From: Planctomycetota bacterium
GTDB lineage: Bacteria; Planctomycetota; Phycisphaerae; WQYP01
Direction of reading: 5' to 3'
Assembly (NCBI GenBank): GCA_021785155.1
Contig: JAJYGE010000583.1
Coordinates: 1 to 11,881, forward strand
Length of the DNA stretch: 11,881 nucleotides
Part shown: positions 8,588 through 11,881 of the stretch, in pieces
Layout: the number at the start of each line of letters is the position of its first letter
Numbering within the stretch: position 1 is the first letter of the stretch
Program-made: the position numbers and the translations under genes
Notes under the pieces: generated by a model
Database searches by the model: none
Told to the model about the DNA's origin: nothing
The model's input: the letters and a program-made list of their open reading frames with translations, nothing else

Positions 8588-10216
8588 ATGCCCACAATGG
8601 ACGTTGACGGAAAGAAAATTGCCTGGGACGGCAAAAAAATGATTCTTCAGGCGTGCCTGGACGCCGGTATGGAGATTCCCCATTATTGCTATCATCAGGG
8701 GCTTTCAATTGTCGCGAGCTGCCGAATTTGTCTGGTGGAAATTGAATCGCCGGATCCCAAAGACCCGGCCAAGCTCGTTAAAGTTCCCAAGCTGGTTCCA
8801 AGCTGCCAGACACCCGCCGTCGATGGCATGAAGGTCCACAGCATTTCCCCCAAGGCCGTTGCCAATCAGAAAGCCGTGATGGAATTCCTGCTGCTGAATC
8901 ATCCGCTGGATTGCCCCGTGTGTGATCAGGCCGGTGAATGCCATTTGCAGGATTACAGCTATCAGTATGGCCGGTCGGAAAGTCGCTTTGAGGAAGATAA
9001 AGCCAAAAAGCCCAAAAAAGACATCGGCAAACATGTGTTACTCTACAGCGATCGCTGCATTATGTGTACCCGCTGCGTGCGCTTCACCCGGGAAATTTCC
9101 GGTACCGGTGAATTGGCCGTATTTGGTCGTGGCCATCGTGAGGAAATTGACGTTTTTCAGGGCCAATCTCTGGATAACCCACTTTCCGGTAATGTCATAG
9201 ATATTTGCCCGGTGGGGGCGCTATTGGATAAAGATTTTCTCTTTACGCAACGCGTCTGGTTTCTCAAAAAGACGCCCAGCATTTCACCGTTTACCAGCGG
9301 CGGTGAAAATATTTTCATTGAACATAATCAGGGCCGCGTCTACCGCGTCAAACCGCGCTTTAATGCGGATGTAAACAAATGGTGGATTTCCGATGACATC
9401 CGCTATGGTTGGGATTTTGTCCATAATAATCGTCTGCAGGCACCGGCAGTCAAGGGCATGCCGCAGGAATTAACCGCGGCGCAGGGAATTGGCCAAATTG
9501 ATCAAAGCCTGAAAAAAGCCGCCGCCGCTGCCGCTGGTTCCACCGTGCTGGTACTCAATGCGTTTGATTCAACGGAAGAAATGTTCCTCGCTGCGCAGTG
9601 GATGCGCCGCATTGATCCGCAAGCCTGGCTGGTGCTTATCGAACCGAAAGTCGACCGGCAGGATCAGGTTTTCAAAAATCCCGTCACCGGTGCGGTAACC
9701 TATACCCTTCATGCGGAAAAAGCTCCTAACCGCCCGGGGGCGGAAAAAGTTCTCGCCAAACTTGGCGGTAACATCTGCAAACTCGCGGACGTGCCGGTCA
9801 AAATTAAAGCCGGCCAGATTCGGGCCGGCCTGGTCTTGGCCGATCCTCTGGGGCATGGCGATCAGTCACTCGAAGCGGCACTGGCCGGCCTGGAAACGCT
9901 TGTGGTGTTAAGCACGCGACCGGATGGTTTGGTGTCGCAGGCCACTTTGGCTTTGCCGGTATGTACCTGGGCGGAAAAATCCGGCGTTTTTGAAAATCAT
10001 GCCGGACGGATTCAAGCCTTTAAGCAGGCCATTGCGCCGCTGGAAAATACCCGGTCAGCGGGCAGTATTTTCTGGGATTTAATGGATTTGGCCGGAACTT
10101 ATGATCCGGCGGCCGTGCGCCGCATGATGGCGGACCTGGGCTTGGCGGAATATGCGCAGGTTGCTATTCCGGAGCATCACGAAAAAATTGAATTAATGCA
10201 GTTTACGGAATTGTAA
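8588..10216 (+). CDS. nuoG: NADH-quinone oxidoreductase subunit G, short form
   Basis: NuoG carries electrons from NuoF through several iron-sulfur clusters. All ligands of the N-terminal region are visible: N1b [2Fe-2S] Cys34, Cys45, Cys48, Cys73; N5 His105, Cys109, Cys112, Cys118 (HPLDCPVCDQAGEC); N4 Cys157, Cys160, Cys163 and Cys207. The rest is a reduced molybdopterin-oxidoreductase-like domain (about 225-542), so the whole is 542 residues against about 780 in Thermus and 908 in E. coli. The N7 cysteines are absent: where they would lie the sequence reads TPSISPFTSGG (229-239) and WWISDD (265-270). I start at the ATG at 8588 because AAGGTG lies 8 bases upstream; an ATG at 8582, only 2 bases from that site, adds two residues. 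The PfkB kinase gene follows after 21 bases. Confidence 0.94.
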   Translation: MPTMDVDGKKIAWDGKKMILQACLDAGMEIPHYCYHQGLSIVASCRICLVEIESPDPKDPAKLVKVPKLVPSCQTPAVDGMKVHSISPKAVANQKAVMEFLLLNHPLDCPVCDQAGECHLQDYSYQYGRSESRFEEDKAKKPKKDIGKHVLLYSDRCIMCTRCVRFTREISGTGELAVFGRGHREEIDVFQGQSLDNPLSGNVIDICPVGALLDKDFLFTQRVWFLKKTPSISPFTSGGENIFIEHNQGRVYRVKPRFNADVNKWWISDDIRYGWDFVHNNRLQAPAVKGMPQELTAAQGIGQIDQSLKKAAAAAAGSTVLVLNAFDSTEEMFLAAQWMRRIDPQAWLVLIEPKVDRQDQVFKNPVTGAVTYTLHAEKAPNRPGAEKVLAKLGGNICKLADVPVKIKAGQIRAGLVLADPLGHGDQSLEAALAGLETLVVLSTRPDGLVSQATLALPVCTWAEKSGVFENHAGRIQAFKQAIAPLENTRSAGSIFWDLMDLAGTYDPAAVRRMMADLGLAEYAQVAIPEHHEKIELMQFTEL

Positions 10217-10237
10217 AGCTCATTCGGCGGAGAATTT

Positions 10238-11365
10238 ATGGCGGATCAGAAACGTGCGGCAACTTGTCTGGCGGTGTCAGGTAAACTTGCCAGGGCGGAC
10301 GTTGCATCCATCAGCGCGGTCATCGGACTTGATGGTTTTGTTGATGAAATCGCACAGGTCGTGGACAAGCGGGCCAGCGCCGGCGAATTTGATCGCATTG
10401 CCACCATTGAACGTTTCGCCGGGCGCATTCGAGAAGCCAGAGGCCAAAGCGCCAATATTGAAGTCGTGGTGAAATTGCAAAAAATCGGCGGTAATGGCCC
10501 GATTATGGCCAATGCTCTGGCCGCCATCGGCTTGGGCGTTACGTGTATTGGAAGTCTCGGCTATCCTGATGTTCATCCGGTATTTCATGAATTGGCTCAA
10601 CGGGCGCGAATTCTCAGCATTGCGCAGGCGTGCCATACCGATGCCTTGGAATTTGATGATGGCAAAATCATGCTCGGTAAACTCACACCCACCGCCGAGA
10701 TCACCTGGGATAATCTGGTTTCGCGCGTCGGTATTGATGAAATGGTCCGTTTAGTGGCCACCTCCCGGCTTCTCGGCACCGTCAACTGGACCATGTTGCC
10801 CTACATGAACGATATCTGGCGGCGACTGGCCTCGGATGTGCTGCCTGAGGTTCCTCCGGGTGAACGCATTTTGTTTGTGGATTTAGCGGATCCCGAAAAA
10901 CGCACGCGCGAAGACCTGCGGGTCGGGCTGAAAGTGCTGGAAGTTTTCAAGCCTTTTATGCACGTTATTCTTGGTTTGAATCTTAAAGAAGCTACCCAGG
11001 TTGCCGCGGCATTGGATATTCCCGTTTCCGCCGATCCGGAAAAGGAAATTGAATCTCTGGCGATGGCGATTCGACAAAAAATGGATTTGGGAACCGTGGT
11101 CATTCATCCCCGTTCCGGCGGGGCCGCCGCTGATGCCAATGGTTCGGCCACTTTCGCCGGCCCATTTGTGAAGCACCCCAAAATCAGCACAGGTGCCGGT
11201 GACCACTTCAACGCCGGTTTTGTCGCCGGACGGCTGCTGGGTTTGAGTCTTGCCGAAGCTCTGTGCATGGGCACGGCCACCAGCGGCTTTTATGTTCGCA
11301 GTGCCAGCAGTCCAACGCTCACGGATCTGGTCGAATTTATCCGCGATCTGCCCGCTCCGCAGTAA
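10238..11365 (+). CDS. PfkB-family carbohydrate kinase
   Basis: This is a ribokinase-fold enzyme that phosphorylates a sugar or nucleoside with ATP; the substrate cannot be read from the sequence. It has 375 residues, slightly longer than the usual 300-350. The glycine-rich substrate-side motif is GGNGPIMANALAAIG (84-98), the NxxE metal motif is NLKE (248-251), and the second PfkB signature STGAGDHFNAGF (317-328) contains the anion hole and catalytic base Asp322. GGAG lies 5 bases before the ATG, and the gene begins 21 bases after nuoG, so it is probably part of the nuo transcript. No direct role in respiration is known for the family; it may simply ride along. No signal peptide or membrane segment is seen, so it should be cytoplasmic. 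Confidence 0.9.
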   Translation: MADQKRAATCLAVSGKLARADVASISAVIGLDGFVDEIAQVVDKRASAGEFDRIATIERFAGRIREARGQSANIEVVVKLQKIGGNGPIMANALAAIGLGVTCIGSLGYPDVHPVFHELAQRARILSIAQACHTDALEFDDGKIMLGKLTPTAEITWDNLVSRVGIDEMVRLVATSRLLGTVNWTMLPYMNDIWRRLASDVLPEVPPGERILFVDLADPEKRTREDLRVGLKVLEVFKPFMHVILGLNLKEATQVAAALDIPVSADPEKEIESLAMAIRQKMDLGTVVIHPRSGGAAADANGSATFAGPFVKHPKISTGAGDHFNAGFVAGRLLGLSLAEALCMGTATSGFYVRSASSPTLTDLVEFIRDLPAPQ

Positions 11366-11412
11366 CCGTCGCGGTGCGGATGACGTTGCGTTTTACGAAT
11401 CCCAAGAAAACC

Positions 11413-11451
11413 GGGCCGCACCCACGTCGGCCCCCTAATGGCGTGGCCATT
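11413..11451. other. Two adjacent hairpins after the kinase gene
   Basis: GGGCCG (11413-11418) pairs with CGGCCC (11428-11433), and AATGGC (11437-11442) pairs with GCCATT (11446-11451) around a 3-base loop. They sit about 50-85 bases after the kinase stop and could end the operon transcript, but no T-run follows, so intrinsic termination is doubtful. Confidence 0.3.
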
Positions 11452-11478
11452 GAGTGCCGCGCGTTTCTCCCTTAAACT
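11450..11478 (+). promoter_or_regulatory. Possible promoter of the terminal defence-type genes
   Basis: TTGAGT (11450-11455) and TAAACT (11473-11478) are separated by 17 bases, each matching 4 of 6 consensus positions. The -10 box ends 6 bases before the ATG at 11485, so the mRNA would be leaderless or nearly so. This agrees with the lack of a ribosome binding site there, but two 4/6 boxes can occur by chance. Confidence 0.3.
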
Positions 11479-11484
11479 TATGCC

Positions 11485-11703
11485 ATGTCGTCGGATATCA
11501 CATTTATCACCAATGAAAGCGGCAAAACGCTACGCGATCGATTCGCGGCGTTGCTCGGTACCGACACGCGCCAGTTTGACTGCCTGGTTGGATACTTCTT
11601 TATCAGCGGATTTTATAAGATTTATCCGAGTCTGGAAAAAGTAGCCACCATTCCGTCACACACTGAAAGTTTCCAGCATCGTCTTGGCGCGTTACAGTTA
11701 TGA
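11485..11703 (+). pseudogene. Truncated N-terminus of a PLD/helicase-type protein
   Basis: The first 53 or so residues (SDITFITNES, RDRFAALLG, FDCLVGYFFISGFYKIYPSLEK) resemble, from memory, the N-terminus of large proteins that couple a phospholipase-D-like nuclease region to a superfamily 2 helicase, found in restriction and phage-defence loci. In those proteins a KIRILIG-like strand follows at once. Here the sequence after about 11643 (ATIPSHTES and onward) loses the resemblance and stops at codon 73. I found no continuation in the other two frames. It is therefore probably a remnant left by deletion or recombination rather than a simple frameshift. There is no clear ribosome binding site. 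It lies directly upstream of a DUF262 gene. A short intact gene of unknown role, or an assembly join, is also possible. Confidence 0.5.
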
Positions 11704-11762
11704 GATTGGTATTCTGTGGAACTTCCCGTGCTGGCCCGTATTTTCAGGAGAAAGGTGCATGA
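11700..11762 (+). other. 20-codon open frame linked by ATGA overlaps
   Basis: This tiny frame begins in an ATGA overlapping the upstream stop at 11701-11703 and ends in an ATGA overlapping the DUF262 start at 11759. It contains the ribosome binding site of the DUF262 gene. It has no good site of its own and no recognisable sequence. If translated it would act as a coupling or leader peptide; chance is equally likely. Confidence 0.2.
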
Positions 11763-11881
11763 AGGCATCAGAGACCAAGTTACAGAAAATTATTGAGGGA
11801 ACCAACCAGTACGTGGTTCCTTTGTTCCAGCGGACCTACAGTTGGGGAAAACGGGAATGGAAAACACTTTGGGACGACCTG
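11759..11881 (+). CDS. DUF262 (GmrSD-type) protein, N-terminal fragment
   Basis: The first 41 codons of a gene run off the window. The motif VVPLFQRTYSW (19-29), with the QR-x-Y-x-W core, followed by W-x3-LWDDL (34-41), is the typical start of DUF262 proteins. These include GmrS/GmrD of type IV restriction systems, in which the DUF262 domain is an NTP-dependent ParB-like fold, often joined to a DUF1524 HNH nuclease domain further on. Only the N-terminus is visible, so whether the nuclease domain is present cannot be said. AGGAG (11746-11750) lies 8 bases before the ATG, a strong ribosome binding site. The neighbouring truncated helicase-type gene supports a defence setting. DUF262 proteins are also found alone, so assignment to a restriction system is an inference. 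Confidence 0.8.
   Translation, partial: MKASETKLQKIIEGTNQYVVPLFQRTYSWGKREWKTLWDDL

Overview
The window is bacterial chromosomal DNA of moderate GC content with ordinary gene density. Gene content fits a respiring, probably Gram-negative, uncultured lineage. A short NuoG, a PyrK with an insertion, TTG/GTG starts and a tRNA gene without encoded CCA together suggest the PVC group (Planctomycetota or relatives). That is an impression from remembered families and could not be tested here.

Layout. Positions 1-326 hold no convincing gene but carry three successive stem-loops and a near-consensus promoter that drives a tRNA-Asp(GTC) gene (327-400). A short convergent gap follows. The minus strand from 5091 down to 589 then carries pyrK (electron-transfer subunit of dihydroorotate dehydrogenase), a GT4-like glycosyltransferase and ppk1 (polyphosphate kinase), with gaps of 85 and 89 bases. 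Between pyrK and the divergent plus-strand operon lies a perfect 18-bp palindrome of the CRP/FNR type (5137-5154).

The plus strand from 5281 encodes four subunits of respiratory complex I: nuoD, nuoE, nuoF and nuoG. A PfkB-family sugar kinase follows 21 bases after nuoG and is probably co-transcribed. NuoE, NuoF and NuoG form the NADH-oxidising, electron-input arm, and NuoD contributes to the quinone site. nuoA-C and nuoH-N are not next to them, so the complex I locus is split. The nuoE-nuoF and nuoF-nuoG gaps each contain two hairpins.

The last 400 bases look like the edge of an accessory, defence-type region: the N-terminal stub of a PLD/helicase-type protein that ends abruptly, a 20-codon open frame, and the first 41 codons of a DUF262 (GmrSD-type) protein running off the window. 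The three frames are joined by 4-base ATGA overlaps. No complete novel system is visible. The best leads are the palindrome at the divergent promoter, the split and hairpin-punctuated nuoDEFG cluster with its small NuoG, the structured region upstream of the tRNA, and the truncated defence gene beside DUF262.
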